From Ferruginibacter sp. (GTDB lineage Bacteria; Bacteroidota; Bacteroidia; Chitinophagales; Chitinophagaceae): a stretch of 64,000 nt of DNA. Position numbers and translations under genes: made by a program. The stretch's first letter is position 1. Each line of letters opens with the position of its first letter. The notes below the pieces were generated by a model. It saw nothing but the letters and a program-made list of their open reading frames with translations. It did not search any database and was not told where the DNA came from. Below, piece by piece: positions 37,709 through 46,745 of this stretch. The stretch lies in assembly GCA_025963635.1 (NCBI GenBank), contig JAOQAK010000024.1, positions 16,144 to 80,143 on the forward strand, written 5' to 3'.

Positions 37709-38385
37709 ATGACAGATAAAATATAACAGAAGCAAGTGGGAAGCTCGCCGACGGTATGGTATTACAATACCTCGTTCGGGAGCCAGAGGTTAGATATATT
37801 AAGAAAAAAGCGATCATTTTACTACACCGCGTAGGCAGTAACGAAAAGGACTTGTTCAGTCTTGCCAATCAATTGCCCGACGACTCTTTAATTATAGCAC
37901 TGCGTGGCCAATTTAGTTTGGGTTCAGGAAGATATTGATAGTACAATGTTGATTTTTCAACAGCGAAACCAATTTTTCATAAAGCCCAGGAAGCATCGAG
38001 CCGCGAAATTATTGAAAAGTTTGTAAGGCAGGTAAAGCAAAAATATGGTGCAGATGAAATATATCTTGGCGGCTTTCGCTAGGGTGCCATTATGAGTTAT
38101 AGTGTAGGGTTAACAAACCCTAAAGAGTTAAAGGGCATTATATCCCTTGGTGGCAGGTTATTGACCGAAGTAAGGCCCTCTATTATTAAGAGTGATGATA
38201 TGGTGCAGTTAAAGGTATTTGTTGCTCATGGAGTACAGGATAATACACTGTCCATCCACTATGCAAGAGAAGCGAAATTGTACCTCGAAAACCTGGACGT
38301 TCGATTAAGCTATCACGAGTACGATATGTGGCACGAGATAAACGGTACGGTATTGAATGATGTGAATATGCGGTTGGCTGAATAG
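37709..38385 (+). pseudogene. Alpha/beta hydrolase (carboxylesterase type) with in-frame stops
   Basis: The region codes for a dienelactone-hydrolase/phospholipase-type esterase. It starts MTDKI at 37709, has one small shift near 37720, and then stays in a single frame to 38385. That frame is interrupted only by three stop codons: TGA and TAG at 37936-37941 (family sequence expected between GSGRY and YNVDF) and TAG at 38080-38082. The last one falls in the nucleophile elbow, where GFSQG is expected and GFR-stop-G is found, so the catalytic serine is also lost. The oxyanion block ILLHRVGSNEKDLF and later AHGVQDNTL and DMWHEI blocks are preserved. This is a young pseudogene. Confidence 0.85.
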
Positions 38386-38396
38386 GTTTTGTCGAA

Positions 38397-38510
38397 GGTA
38401 AATGTTACCGGAACTATATAAGGCTGAAGCCCATCCGTGCAGGCCAATCTCCCAATCACGTGGCTGGAAAGAATATTGTGGATTTGCGAATCATTTAGTT
38501 CTCCGGTCAT
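38397..38510 (-). pseudogene. N-terminal fragment of a pyridoxamine 5'-phosphate oxidase-like protein
   Basis: The ATG at 38510 opens a frame reading MTGELNDSQIHNILSSHVIG and then RLACTDGLQPYIVPVTFTFD. This is the typical start of FMN-binding split-barrel proteins (GRLAC and YIVPVT). Homology stops near 38397, immediately after the end of the convergent hydrolase pseudogene, so the remaining two-thirds has been deleted at this junction. Confidence 0.65.
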
Positions 38511-38672
38511 GGGTTTAAATTTTATAGTGATTTGTATGTCGTGATAATTAATGGGGAAGTATTCTGTGGATTAACATTTGACAAATGACCGATCGGGATT
38601 CGATATGTAATTGGTAGTCTTCAAATCGCAAGCTGCAGGAATTTTTCTTGGTTTATTACTGACGTTGAATGA

Positions 38673-39194
38673 TTAAAGAATGGCTATATCCCCCTTCGCC
38701 CGGTTATTAATTTCATGCTCTGCCAGGTGCGACAAGCGGTCGTCGATTTGTTTTTCATTTACTTCTGCTTCATGAAAGGCACCGGCCTGCTTTTCCAGGC
38801 CTAGCGCATTTGCGAACGAGGCTGCGGTTCCGTAACTGCTGATTTTATAATGATTGATCGCCTGGATACTGGCAAGCAGGCAGGCATCCTTTATTTCTGC
38901 ATCAGAACAAGCTGCAATTTTTTCATTTGTGTCATCAATAAAAGCTTCCAATACACGATTGGTGAGACTTAGCGAAGCAATCTCCTCTTCAAAGAAAAAG
39001 TCTTCCATTTTTTCAACATGCTTTTGTATAAGGTCAAGATATTTATTCAGTACTGATTTCAATTTTGATGAACTGGCATGATCAATCCATCCGGGCAGAT
39101 GATTTTTTAGCAATATCTCTGCAATCATAAACATGCGTGAATTGTGGTACAGCAGGTTGTAAAGTGTTTTGATGGCATTTTTATTTTCTTCCAT
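38673..39194 (-). CDS. DUF892 (YciE/YciF-like) ferritin-like protein
   Basis: This protein of about 173 aa is taken from the ATG at 39194 (MEENKNAIKTLYNLLYHNSR); the in-frame ATG 45 bp upstream adds residues unlike the family. The four-helix bundle of the DUF892 family is visible, with LDLIQKHVEKMEDFF, DACLLASIQAINHYKISSYGTAASFANALG and LSHLAEHEINNRA. In related proteins the bundle carries a di-metal site, and expression is stress-linked. Here it sits alone among broken genes. The frame is complete. Confidence 0.7.
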   Translation of the reverse strand: MEENKNAIKTLYNLLYHNSRMFMIAEILLKNHLPGWIDHASSSKLKSVLNKYLDLIQKHVEKMEDFFFEEEIASLSLTNRVLEAFIDDTNEKIAACSDAEIKDACLLASIQAINHYKISSYGTAASFANALGLEKQAGAFHEAEVNEKQIDDRLSHLAEHEINNRAKGDIAIL

Positions 39195-39371
39195 AGTATT
39201 TAATTGAATGAATCCAAATTTACCCGTTGCAAAAGCCAAAAAATATGATCACTATCAAGTAAAACATTGACAGTCCTCATTGAGTTATATCGACTTTCAA
39301 AAGCATTGGCTCAAAAACAGGTTAGCTGTTAACTATAACGCACCCGGATTGCTGCGGCCCAAAGAAAAAAT

Positions 39372-39716
39372 TCAACAACTAATGTGCAATGGTTCTGTTG
39401 ATTGAAAGCATATTGGAACGAATGAAGTTGGCTTGCCGGGTATTAATTGCGGCAGTTTGGCGCCCTGGGTTCCTATATTACCATCCAGTGCCAGCACGAT
39501 TTTATTTGTTTTGTAAATGCCTTCCAAATCAAAACTCGTAAAATCATTGCTAAATGCATTGAGACCTTGGGTAGAAATCGTATTGAGGGTGGATCCTGAT
39601 CCTGGCAAATATGTATAACCAAATTTCAACAATCCCGCAATACCCCTCGTGTGTTGGGCAGATACTCCGCCTATGGATATACCAGCTATCATCAATAGCA
39701 TAATTATCTTTTTCAT
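39372..39716 (-). pseudogene. Truncated exported protein, probably outer-membrane beta-barrel
   Basis: A 114-codon ORF has a clear signal peptide (KKIIMLLMIAGISIGGVSAQ) and then glycine-rich amphipathic strands (GLLKFGYTYLPGSG, FTSFDLEGIYKTNKIVLALDG), typical of a small outer-membrane barrel. The last 20 residues (VPICFQSTEPLHISC) do not look like a barrel end and there is no terminal aromatic residue. Further downstream another frame reads WAAAIRVRYS, so the gene probably lost its 3' part by frameshift. It could also be a short intact protein. Confidence 0.45.
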
Positions 39717-39992
39717 AATAAAAGTATTTTAGGTTACGAAATGAAATTTCTATTTGACGATGAAAGGTATTGTCAGCATCGAAAGCCAAAAATGATAGCA
39801 GTCAATTATACTTTTGATTGTTATCAATCAATCTTTTGATGGTGATCAGTGAAATACTAAAGGTGATAGTCCAATTTTGTACTGCAATCAAGGGTAGCAA
39901 CAATAGTAAGGAGCCTTCCATACTCTTCATAACATAACAGCCCTGGTGTTGCCGGTGACTATTGTAGTATATTCATTCTTTAAAACCCTTCT

Positions 39993-40846
39993 ATGAAAAT
40001 GAATCAGCAGGCAATGGCTTCTAAAATCTCAATGGGGATCATTTTTTTTGCCCTGGTAACTTCTTCAGGCGGACTATGGATACCTGGTCTTTACCACGAC
40101 AATGATTTTGTTAAGAGCGCCTGGTTCGCCAGTGATATCATCACCTTTTTTGTTGCAGTGCCTCTATTGTGTTTAGCAGTGTATTTTTCAAAAAAAGGTT
40201 CAGCCCGTTGGCGAATGCTGTGGTGCGGACTGTTGGGGTATATGTTTTATAATTTTGCCTTTATCTTTTTGGTGCGGTGTTCAATGTCTTTTTCCTGCTG
40301 TATGCTGCACTATGTTCGTTATCGGCGTTTACGCTTATCCTGTTGTTAACAGATCCGGGTATTCGAATCATTGCACGAAGTTTTGCTGTGGGTACTACAA
40401 TAAAAGTAATAAGCATATATCTGTTGGCAATCGCCCTAATGCTTTTTGCAATGGAGTTAAGCATGATCATCCCATATCTTACCAAAGGAACGATTCCCGA
40501 GACCATCAGGCTTACTGCGCATCCCACCAGTGTGGTATTCGCATTGGATTTTACAATTGTGATCCCGGTTTCATTGTTGGCTGCTTACCTGTTGTGGCGC
40601 AGGCGTGCTTATGGCTATATCCTCGCAATGATAATGCTTGTAAAAGGATTTACCTTCGGACTGGTTCTATGCATAGGGACGGCTGTGCTGGCATTTTCAG
40701 ATGCTTATGGAAAATGGGATCCGCTCATGCCATTTTATATTGTGCTTGCAATAGGAGGTTTAACGGGAGTGAGCCTGTTACTTAAGAATTTAGAAATGAA
40801 TAAACCAATTAACATTCGGCACCAGGTTCGGCATCATCAAAATTAA
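39993..40846 (+). pseudogene. Seven- to eight-helix membrane protein with a frameshift
   Basis: The first frame (39993 to about 40262) encodes MGIIFFALVTSSGGLWIPGL, FFVAVPLLCLAVYFSKKG and YMFYNFAF. The second frame continues FGAVFNVFFLLYAALCSLSA and further helices to 40846. The join YNFAF-YLFGAVFN is natural if one T was lost in the run near 40258-40262. The product would be about 284 aa of unknown function. It could be a real pseudogene or a single-base sequencing error, since the rest is undamaged. A terminator follows. Confidence 0.65.
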
Positions 40847-40859
40847 TCATCATGTTAAG

Positions 40860-40882
40860 GCAGGCGTCATCCTGCTTTTTTT
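40860..40882 (+). terminator. Intrinsic terminator after the broken membrane-protein gene
   Basis: A 5-bp GC-rich stem GCAGG/CCTGC with a 6-nt loop is followed by seven T residues. It starts 14 bp after the stop codon. Confidence 0.7.
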
Positions 40883-40983
40883 GTAAATTACCAGCCGGTT
40901 GTAAAAGTTTAAAATATCTTCAATAGCACAACGATTGCCGGTAACTCGTAAAGAGCCGCACCACTTATTAAATCTGAGAAACA

Positions 40984-41523
40984 ATGAACGCTTCAATTCA
41001 CGATTTGTCTGAAGTTCACCGCTTGATATCCGGTATTTTTTCCTAGCCTGATAAAACATCTGATTGGGAGCAGTACAAATTATCCGCAGAGCAACTGGAG
41101 TTTTTTGATGAGTTTGGTTACGTCAGCGGTATAAAATTACTCGCTGAACCGCAGGTGGAAAGGCTTACAAAAGAACTGGCTGAAATAATGGATCCCGCCC
41201 ATCCTGCACATGAACTGTTTTATGAATTTCATAGCAATGAATCTACTGACCCCACTGCGGTTCTTTTTCATGCCTTGGGCGCATGGCGTATCACCAATGG
41301 TTTTCATGATGTGATATGGAATCCCGCCTTTGTAATGCCGGCGAGCCAATTGCTGGGCAACAGGGCAGTTCGTTTCTGGCACGATCAATTATTCTGCAAA
41401 CCAGCACATCATGGTGGAGTGGTGGCATGGCACCAGGATTATTCTTACTGGACAAGAACCGGCCCTATTCAACATCTTACCTGTTGGACTGCACTTCCAG
41501 CGCCTTTATTGATCAAAATCTGA
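40984..41523 (+). pseudogene. Phytanoyl-CoA dioxygenase-family gene, stop codon and 3' truncation
   Basis: A single frame from the ATG at 40984 reads MNASIHDLSEVHRLISGIFS, a TAG at 41044-41046, then [20 protein letters not shown] and on through the family body. The iron-binding HxD ([11 protein letters not shown]) and the QHLTCW strand are present. Homology ends at about 41495, before the second ligand His and the substrate Arg. The remaining sequence runs straight into the 3' end of the convergent molybdenum hydroxylase gene. It is therefore doubly inactivated. Confidence 0.75.
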
Positions 41524-41577
41524 TAGGTATTGGAACGATGTTTATTGACATCTATGAAGTATATCAACTATTCGTTT

Positions 41578-43716
41578 TCAGATGCTCTTAAAAACATCCT
41601 CTTCAATAAATGGCTGATTCTTTAGCCGCTTACCGGTTGCTTTGAAAATAGCATTTGCAACCGCGCCGCCTGTTGGTGGAAGCGCCGGTTCTCCAAGACC
41701 AGTAGGATCAATTCCATTATCTATAAAGAAGGTTTCCACTTCAGGAATCTCTTTCATCCGGATGAGGCGATAAGTATTGAAATTCTTTTGCTCTGTAGCG
41801 CCGTTCTTAAAGGATATTTTGCCATACATCGCATGCCCGTATCCATCCACAATGCCGCCCATTACCTGCTGGCGGGCACCACTTAAATTCACCACCTGGC
41901 CACAGTCTGAAACTGCATATATTTTCTTCACAACCGGTTTGCCGGCCACCATGGCTACTTCACAAATTTGGGCAACATAAGATGAATGAGAAAAATAAAC
42001 GCTGAAGCCCTGGAAAACACCGGACTTATTGCCCCAGCCAGCTTTTTCAGCCACTGTTTTAATAACCGTTTCCATCCGGTCGATATTGTATTTGATGGGG
42101 CCAGTTGGAGCGTTGCGTGCCTTTTGTAACAACTCAAGCCTGAACTGGATGGGATCTTTACCTGCTGCCATAGCTACTTCATCCAAAAACGCCTGTTCCG
42201 CAAAAGCCAAAAAATTGGTGGTAGGCGCACGCCACGGCCCGGTCGTAATCGGCGATTTATATTCAATGCTATCGATCAGTAAATTTTCAACCGCTCCGGA
42301 AGGGAAATTATCTTCTCTCGTCGGGTTGCCTGCATTGATACCCACTCCGCGGCATTTATATCCAACCAGGTTGCCGTTGCTGTCCAATGCTGCCTCAAAC
42401 CGGTAGCGCACTGATGGCCGGTAGGTTCCGCCGCCCATATCATCCTCTCTTGTCCAGATCACTTTCACAGGCGCTTTAATAATAGAAGATAATTCTGCAG
42501 CTTCCGTTACATAATCATTTTTCAGGCGCCTTCCAAACCCGCCACCCAGCCTCGTGAGTTCAAGCGTAATCTTATCCTCAGGTACATTTAATAATTTCGA
42601 AACCTCGTTGCGGGCTCCGCCGGGTGTTTGTGTAGGACCAACCAGCTCAACGCCATCGGCTCTCACATCAGCGAAAAAGTTCATCGGCTCCAATGGTGCA
42701 TGCGATAGAAACGGGCTTTGGTATTCACTTTTGATGATTTTGGCAGCGCTTTTAAAGACTGCTTCCACATCACCATTCTTCCTGCGCACCACTGGTGTTC
42801 CGGTATCTAATAAAGTTGCTAACGCCTTGTTATGATCTTCGGTACTCTCGAGTGTGCCATTGTTTTCATATTCAATCTTTAATAACTTCCGGGCCTTACT
42901 TACTTCCCAGGTAGATTTACCCACAACGGCAACGTTGTTTTTAAATACTACTACATCAACGATCCCGGGCATGGCCTTGGCCGCTGCGAAATCTACCGAT
43001 TTTATTTTCGTACCAAATGCTTCAGGACGTTGTATCATGGCGAACAGCATGCCTTTCCTGTAAAAATCCATTCCAAACAGGGGCTTACCGGTGGTGATAC
43101 TTTTATTGGCAACATTTTTTACTGCCGTACCGATGATCTTAAAATCTTTACGATCTTTTAATTTTATTTCAGCGGGCGCAGGCATACGGGAAGCGGCCTC
43201 TGAAAGCTCACCAAAGCCCAGCTTTTTTCCGGAAGTGGAATGTATTACAAAGCCATTGCTGGCTGAACACTCTTCCGGTGATACGTTCCATTGTTTTGCA
43301 GCCGCTTGTATCAGCATATATCTTGCAGTAGCGCCGGCAGTTCTCAGTCGCTTCCACGAATGCGGAACTGCGCCGCTTCCACCAGTAACCTGCCGGTCGA
43401 AATTTTTATCAAGCGGCGCCTGCAGCACTTTTACTTTTGTCCAATCCGCATCCAGTTCTTCCGCAACGATCATGGGAAAGGAAGTCATGATATTTTGACC
43501 GAGTTCAGGATTGGGAGAGAGTATGGTAATGATCCCATCGGTGGAAATGGACAGGTAACTGTTGAAGCCGATGGTAGCGGAAAGCGGGATCTTTTTTATG
43601 ACCTGCGGAGTTTCAGCATCGGAACCAAACCAGCTAAAACCTAATAACAGGCCACCGCCGGTGATGGAACTTAATTTTAGAAAATCTCTGCGGCTGGTTG
43701 TATTTGACTTTGACAT
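41578..43716 (-). CDS. Molybdopterin-binding aldehyde/xanthine dehydrogenase-type subunit (IorB-like)
   Basis: This 712-aa catalytic subunit is of the isoquinoline 1-oxidoreductase beta type. It carries a twin-arginine signal (SRRDFLKLSSITGGGLLLGF, about 8-27), so it is exported folded. The Mo-cofactor-binding domains show GGSGAVPHSWKRLRTAGATA, LGGGFGRRLKNDYVTEAA, GPWRAPTTNFLAFAEQAFLD and the C-terminal GLGEPALPPTGGA, whose Glu is the usual catalytic base. It follows the 2Fe-2S subunit by 4 bp. The XdhC-family gene at 59.8 kb may supply the matured cofactor. The substrate (aldehyde or N-heterocycle) cannot be told. Confidence 0.9.
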   Translation of the reverse strand: MSKSNTTSRRDFLKLSSITGGGLLLGFSWFGSDAETPQVIKKIPLSATIGFNSYLSISTDGIITILSPNPELGQNIMTSFPMIVAEELDADWTKVKVLQAPLDKNFDRQVTGGSGAVPHSWKRLRTAGATARYMLIQAAAKQWNVSPEECSASNGFVIHSTSGKKLGFGELSEAASRMPAPAEIKLKDRKDFKIIGTAVKNVANKSITTGKPLFGMDFYRKGMLFAMIQRPEAFGTKIKSVDFAAAKAMPGIVDVVVFKNNVAVVGKSTWEVSKARKLLKIEYENNGTLESTEDHNKALATLLDTGTPVVRRKNGDVEAVFKSAAKIIKSEYQSPFLSHAPLEPMNFFADVRADGVELVGPTQTPGGARNEVSKLLNVPEDKITLELTRLGGGFGRRLKNDYVTEAAELSSIIKAPVKVIWTREDDMGGGTYRPSVRYRFEAALDSNGNLVGYKCRGVGINAGNPTREDNFPSGAVENLLIDSIEYKSPITTGPWRAPTTNFLAFAEQAFLDEVAMAAGKDPIQFRLELLQKARNAPTGPIKYNIDRMETVIKTVAEKAGWGNKSGVFQGFSVYFSHSSYVAQICEVAMVAGKPVVKKIYAVSDCGQVVNLSGARQQVMGGIVDGYGHAMYGKISFKNGATEQKNFNTYRLIRMKEIPEVETFFIDNGIDPTGLGEPALPPTGGAVANAIFKATGKRLKNQPFIEEDVFKSI

Positions 43717-43720
43717 TGCT

Positions 43721-44179
43721 TCAGATTTTAGTGCTGGCTAATTTTACTGCTTCCCGAATGCGGTGATAGGCGCCGCAACGGCAAATATTACCGTGCATGG
43801 TATTGGCAATTTCCTCATCTGCCGGGTGCGGTTTTCTTTTTAACAATGCAGCAGCGGTCATGATCTGGCCGGCCTGGCAATAACCACATTGGGGCACGTC
43901 CACTTCGTCCCAAGCCAATTGCAAAGGATGATCGCCATTTTCTGAAAGGCCTTCAATAGTAGTGATGGCCCCGGCTTTTATAGCCGAAACGGGCAACACA
44001 CATGATTTTACTGCGTTACCATCAAGGTGAACTGTGCAGGCGCCACATTGCGCAATGCCGCAACCGAACTTGGTACCCACCAGTCCAAGATGATCTCTTA
44101 ATACCCACAAGAGCGGGGTATCAGCGGCCACATCCGCTTTAAATTGCTTACCATTGATCTTAAGTGTGTAAACCGGCAT
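43721..44179 (-). CDS. 2Fe-2S subunit of the molybdenum hydroxylase (IorA-like)
   Basis: This 152-aa electron-transfer subunit has a plant-type ferredoxin cluster site [15 protein letters not shown] with a fourth Cys in KSCVLP. The C-terminal second cluster site consists of [10 protein letters not shown] and ICRCG. These are the two 2Fe-2S clusters that pass electrons out of the molybdenum site. It lies first in a two-gene operon, 4 bp before the large subunit. It has no FAD subunit nearby, as in the two-subunit isoquinoline-oxidoreductase type. Divergent from it is the sialate esterase gene. Confidence 0.93.
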   Translation of the reverse strand: MPVYTLKINGKQFKADVAADTPLLWVLRDHLGLVGTKFGCGIAQCGACTVHLDGNAVKSCVLPVSAIKAGAITTIEGLSENGDHPLQLAWDEVDVPQCGYCQAGQIMTAAALLKRKPHPADEEIANTMHGNICRCGAYHRIREAVKLASTKI

Positions 44180-44278
44180 GCTGTATATTTTTATTTGTTG
44201 CCAAAATTACGGAAAAAATCAAAACCGGTAAGCCACCAGCCTATCCTAATCAACCGCCGATTTCGTAACCCATCTTCA

Positions 44279-44336
44279 AATATCCAAATCTCAATATCCA
44301 ATATCCCAATATCCGATATCACAATATCCAAATATT
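44279..44336. repeat. Heptamer-like AATATCC repeat array
   Basis: The intergenic region holds five exact AATATCC units and related heptamers (AAATCTC, GATATCA) spaced at 7-8 nt. It lies about 100 bp before the esterase start and 100 bp after the divergent 2Fe-2S gene start. It resembles the 7-nt repeats near 56.5, 57.0 and 59.7 kb in unit length but not in sequence. Confidence 0.6.
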
Positions 44337-44416
44337 GCTTTTACAATTCGAATAATTATAGCCAATCTTTTGATTCAATCCTTTACTTTTACTCCTCAAA
44401 ATTTTTACCGACATAT

Positions 44417-46384
44417 ATGAAAAAGATCCCCTTGTTAACAATGGTTTTATTGATTGCCTGCACGGTTTCCGCGAATGTGAGGCTGCCCAAAATTTTTGGT
44501 GATAATATGGTATTGCAAAGAGACCATACGATACCTGTCTGGGGCTGGGCAGATAACAAAGAAAAAATCACCATTCATTTCAATAAACAAACCAAAGTGG
44601 TTACCGCCGATAAGTCGGGCAAATGGAAGATCAACCTGGATGCGGAAGCGGCTGGTGGGCCATTTCAATTAGCCATCAATGGAAAAAATAACATTACTCT
44701 TAGCAATATATTAGTAGGGGATGTGTGGGTTTGCTCCGGTCAGTCGAATATGGAATTTCACCTGCAAACCGCCAATGATGCAGAGAAGGAAATTAAGCAG
44801 GCAAACTATCCACAGATACGGCAATTTGAAGTGCCGAAAACAGTTGCTTCTTTGCCTAAGGAAGACCTTTCCGGTGGAGACTGGAAAGTTTGCAGCCCGG
44901 AAACAGCGGGTAATTTTACTGCCGTTGGCTATTTCTTTGCAAGAGAACTTCAGAAGGAGTTGAATATACCTATTGGCCTCATTCATACTTCCTGGGGTGG
45001 AACACATGTAGAAACCTGGACGAGCCGGAATGCATTTGAAAACAGTGATGAATTCAAAACGATGATCGCCTCTATGCCGGTGTTGAACATCGATTCATTA
45101 GCTGAGCAGAAAAATGCAGAAAGTGCGGCCAGGCTCAAAAAAATACAGGCTTCCTATCCGCCTACCGGCAATGAAATAGCCTCCTGGAAAGAAGCCGCTA
45201 CGGACGACAGCCATTGGCCAAAAATGAATGTACCGGGCCTATGGGAACAACAGGCTTTAGGAGATCTGGATGGGATTGTGTGGGTTAGAAAAACAGTAAA
45301 CATTTCCACTGCCGATGCAGGAAAAGCCGCCGTATTGGAACTTGCCATGATTGATGATGTGGATGAATGTTATGTAAACGGTTCAAAAGTGGGAAGCACT
45401 GCAGGGTATAATGTAAAAAGAAAGTACAATATCCCGCCGGGCATTTTAAAAGAGGGTAAAAACGTAATCGCCGTAAGAGTGGAAGACACTGGCGGTGGCG
45501 GAGGAATTTATGGCGAGGCTTCTGATATCAAATTGTCCATTGGATCCAATACAATTCCACTGGCAGGTGAATGGATGTACCAGGTAGCGTCTGTATCGTC
45601 TTCCGGGTCATCAGGCGTTGGTCCAAATAGTTACCCAACCTTACTTTACAATGCAATGCTACATCCAATCATTCCATTCGCTATCAAAGGCGCAATCTGG
45701 TACCAGGGAGAAAGCAACGCAGACCGTGCCTGGCAATACAGGAAAGCATTTCCTTTGATGATAACCGATTGGCGGAAAAGCTGGAACCAGGGCGACTTCC
45801 CATTCTACTTTGTACAACTGGCGACCTACAATGCCAATAACGGCGATAGCCGAAAAGGAAGTAGCTGGGCCGAACTGCGGGAAGCACAATCCCTCACCTT
45901 ATCGTTGCCCAATACCGGGATGGCGGTTACAACGGATATTGGCAATCCAACAGACATTCATCCAAAAAATAAACTGGATGTAGGTAAAAGGCTTGCAGCC
46001 GTGGCCTTGAATAAAACCTACGGAAAAGGCAATGTGTACAGTGGCCCTGTTTACCAGTCGCACAAAACAGAAGGCAATAAGATCATTCTTACTTTTAGCA
46101 ATATTGGATCGGGTTTATCAGCACACAATAAGTATGGCTATTTACAGGGTTTTGAAATCGCCGGCCAGGATCACCAATTCCATTATGCGAAAGCGTTTAT
46201 AGAAGGTGACCATGTTGTGGTGTACAGCGATGAAGTGCCTAACCCTGCAGCTGTAAGATATGGCTGGGCCGATAATGCAGAAGACGATAATCTCTATAAT
46301 AAAAACGGTTTTCCTGCACCGCCTTTCAGAACAGACGATTGGAAAGGCATTACAGAATCAGCAAAATTTCACATCGGAAATTAA
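44417..46384 (+). CDS. Sialate O-acetylesterase (SGNH hydrolase)
   Basis: This exported esterase of about 655 aa removes O-acetyl groups from sialic acids or similar sugars. I take the ATG at 44417, which gives a signal peptide (KKIPLLTMVLLIACTVSANV); an earlier in-frame ATG would read through the AATATCC repeats. After the LPKIFGDNMVLQRD start typical of the family comes the SGNH block I with nucleophile Ser (VCSGQSNMEF). A galactose-binding-like insert lies at about 255-390, followed by IWYQGESNADRAWQY and the DIHPKNKLDVG block with the catalytic Asp/His. All catalytic blocks are present. It stands alone. Confidence 0.88.
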   Translation: MKKIPLLTMVLLIACTVSANVRLPKIFGDNMVLQRDHTIPVWGWADNKEKITIHFNKQTKVVTADKSGKWKINLDAEAAGGPFQLAINGKNNITLSNILVGDVWVCSGQSNMEFHLQTANDAEKEIKQANYPQIRQFEVPKTVASLPKEDLSGGDWKVCSPETAGNFTAVGYFFARELQKELNIPIGLIHTSWGGTHVETWTSRNAFENSDEFKTMIASMPVLNIDSLAEQKNAESAARLKKIQASYPPTGNEIASWKEAATDDSHWPKMNVPGLWEQQALGDLDGIVWVRKTVNISTADAGKAAVLELAMIDDVDECYVNGSKVGSTAGYNVKRKYNIPPGILKEGKNVIAVRVEDTGGGGGIYGEASDIKLSIGSNTIPLAGEWMYQVASVSSSGSSGVGPNSYPTLLYNAMLHPIIPFAIKGAIWYQGESNADRAWQYRKAFPLMITDWRKSWNQGDFPFYFVQLATYNANNGDSRKGSSWAELREAQSLTLSLPNTGMAVTTDIGNPTDIHPKNKLDVGKRLAAVALNKTYGKGNVYSGPVYQSHKTEGNKIILTFSNIGSGLSAHNKYGYLQGFEIAGQDHQFHYAKAFIEGDHVVVYSDEVPNPAAVRYGWADNAEDDNLYNKNGFPAPPFRTDDWKGITESAKFHIGN

Positions 46385-46460
46385 AATGCAGAAGCCGAAT
46401 AAAACAGCCTGAAGCTTGCTAAACTTACATTGAGGCCGCCTGGTAGTTGGTTTAATTTTT

Positions 46461-46745
46461 TTATGCCACGAATGCACGAATAGCCAAGGGGATTTTATTT
46501 AAATTTATTCGTGCAATTCGCATAATTAGTGGCAAAAAAATGTTTTTCCCTTTCAAGAATATATTATTGCATACATGGATTTCCCTGGTCACCTTTTAGT
46601 TATTTATGCCACGAATGCACGAATATCCACGGGGAGTTTTATTTATTTTTATTCGTGCAAATTCGCATAATTAGTGGCATAAAAATGTTTTTCCCTTTCA
46701 AAAATAAATTATTGTATAAACGGATTTCTTTGGTCACTTTTTGTA
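46461..46745. repeat. Tandem duplication of an intergenic palindrome plus the apbE start
   Basis: Two adjacent copies of about 143 bp (46461-46602 and 46604-46745) are roughly 85 percent alike. Each begins with TGCCACGAATGCACGAATA, has a complementary arm (TTATTCGTGCAA and TTAGTGGCA) about 40 bp on, and then the first 19 codons of the ApbE gene. In copy 1 those codons end at a TAG (MFFPFKNILLHTWISLVTF then stop). In copy 2 they continue into the real gene. Confidence 0.85.

Noticed and set aside
37936..38082. In-frame TGA/TAG codons as programmed recoding (selenocysteine or readthrough)
   Set aside because: Three stops of two types, a changed catalytic Ser codon and an extra frameshift near 37720 fit decay better, and neighbouring genes are also broken.
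40255..40785. A separate 176-codon ORF overlapping the membrane-protein gene
   Set aside because: It is rich in Cys, His and Asn with no hydrophobic segments, while the overlapping frame carries the membrane helices; it is a shadow frame.
44144..44416. A 90-residue N-terminal extension of the sialate esterase
   Set aside because: It reads through the AATATCC repeat and overlaps the divergent gene's start; the signal peptide begins at 44417.
46529..46684. Longer ApbE start in the first duplicated copy
   Set aside because: It is out of register with copy 1's own start codon and is an accident of the duplication; the signal sequence begins at 46685.
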